Below, piece by piece: positions 5,596 to 5,808 of a stretch of 5,808 nucleotides of DNA; within the stretch, counting starts at the first letter, position 1, and every line of letters begins with the position of its first letter. A program made the position numbers and the translations under genes. The notes under the pieces were generated by a model, which did not search any database, had not been told where the DNA came from, and saw nothing but the letters and a program-made list of their open reading frames with translations. This stretch comes from JBBDWZ01 sp050732575 (GTDB lineage: Bacteria; Gemmatimonadota; Gemmatimonadetes; Longimicrobiales; RSA9): positions 1 through 5,808 of the forward strand of contig JBOHRF010000337.1 of NCBI GenBank assembly GCA_050732575.1, written 5' to 3'.

Positions 5596-5607
5596 ATATG
5601 ACTGGGC
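5596..5607 (+). repeat. IS terminal inverted repeat, left copy (right element)
   Basis: ATATGACTGGGC, the exact reverse complement of GCCCAGTCATAT at 634-645. It starts five bases inside the junction with the attC core. Confidence 0.8.
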
Positions 5608-5711
5608 TGGCCCTCCGAACTCAGCGTGGATTAGCTATCCCCTGTTCACGGAGGAAACCAGAGCCACATGCGACCAGGAACGACCGTCGCAAAAACGCGG
5701 AGGACCAACCC

Positions 5712-5808
5712 ATGTCACCCACAATCCTGTATCTCGGCATGGACGTGCACAAGGAGTCCGTCACGATCGCGGTGCTACCGGCAGATGCGAGCGCGCCGAG
5801 CAGGGTAG
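5712..5808 (+). CDS. IS110/IS1111-family DEDD transposase, N-terminal part (runs off the window)
   Basis: The first 32 codons of an IS110-family transposase (MSPTILYLGMDVHKESVTIA). Asp11 in LGMDVHK is the first acidic residue of the RuvC-like DEDD domain, the hallmark of this family, which cuts and rejoins DNA together with a C-terminal serine-bearing domain under guidance of an element-encoded RNA. The ATG is supported by GGAGG at 5699-5703, eight bases upstream. The visible part has no defect. It lies opposite to the cassette genes. Whether it is the same element as the one at the left edge cannot be tested because the two visible parts do not overlap. Confidence 0.88.
   Translation, partial: MSPTILYLGMDVHKESVTIAVLPADASAPSRV

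Larger units (their letters stand above)
5592..5808 (+). mobile_element. IS1111-like (IS110 family) insertion sequence, left-hand part
   Basis: The left end of a second element in the same orientation as the first. It starts with GAAA and the inverted repeat ATATGACTGGGC (5596-5607), has about 115 bp of leader, then the transposase start at 5712. The leader is much shorter than the 310-bp right end of the other copy, consistent with the IS1111 subgroup. It interrupts the core at the 5' edge of cassette A and therefore stands between cassette A and any upstream Pc promoter. No clear outward promoter is seen on the minus strand of this end. The element continues past the window. Confidence 0.85.

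Noticed and set aside
5668..5760. Short frame from ATG 5668 before the right transposase
   Set aside because: A GGAGG lies upstream, but the frame overlaps the transposase start out of frame and its translation is low-complexity; it is more likely leader sequence of the IS.
1..5808. Composite transposon formed by the two IS copies
   Set aside because: IS110-family elements insert at specific sites and are not known to mobilise DNA between copies in the classic way; independent insertion into two attC cores explains the arrangement.
1..5808. CRISPR arrays, tRNA or rRNA genes, integrase gene, toxin-antitoxin cassette
   Set aside because: No regular short repeats, RNA gene signatures, tyrosine-recombinase motifs or typical toxin-antitoxin pairs were seen on either strand.

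Overview
The window is a stretch of a mobile integron gene-cassette array, bounded on both sides by insertion sequences of the IS110/IS1111 type. The DNA is GC-rich. The gene families present (tandem retropepsin-like protease, beta-lactamase-fold serine hydrolase with a DUF3471-like tail, DinB/DUF1569-like protein, short one-helix membrane protein) are ones often met in soil and freshwater Proteobacteria, Acidobacteriota and Gemmatimonadota. I cannot name the host. No integron integrase, attI or Pc promoter is inside the window.

Layout, left to right on the + strand. Positions 1-646 are the 3' part of an IS1111-like element: the C-terminal part of a DEDD transposase with an in-frame TAG, then about 300 bp of non-coding right end, ending in the 12-bp terminal repeat GCCCAGTCATAT. 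Positions 647-5591 hold four cassettes, all with their genes on the minus strand. In transcription order they are: cassette A (4036-5591, secreted aspartyl-protease-like protein), cassette B (3167-4035, broken membrane-protein gene), cassette C (1464-3166, exported serine hydrolase) and cassette D (649-1463, DinB-like protein). Each gene is followed by an attC recombination site (A 4030-4119, B 3161-3251, C 1458-1580, D 647-769). Positions 5592-5808 are the left end and first 32 codons of a second IS1111-like element in the same orientation as the first, starting with ATATGACTGGGC.

The strongest evidence for the array is internal. For cassettes B, C and D, the first 10-12 bases of the unit are the reverse complement of the bases around the R'' box at its other end (GTTAGACCGCG, GTTAGCCCTCAC, GTTAGCTGGC); cassette A shows seven bases of this at the end cut by the IS. 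This fixes the cassette boundaries. Three attC arms and the interrupted fourth share an imperfect hairpin with the same two unpaired bases.

Both IS elements sit at the same spot in an attC core (next to the AAC of R', read on +) and their transposases run opposite to the cassette genes, the behaviour described for the IS1111-attC group. The non-coding right end of the left element is where IS1111-type elements encode their target-guiding RNA. It contains a stem-loop whose loop has CGCGTTA, the reverse complement of the TAACGCG core of attC-A and attC-B. The four cassette genes have no common pathway; as usual for cassettes, they are independent passengers.
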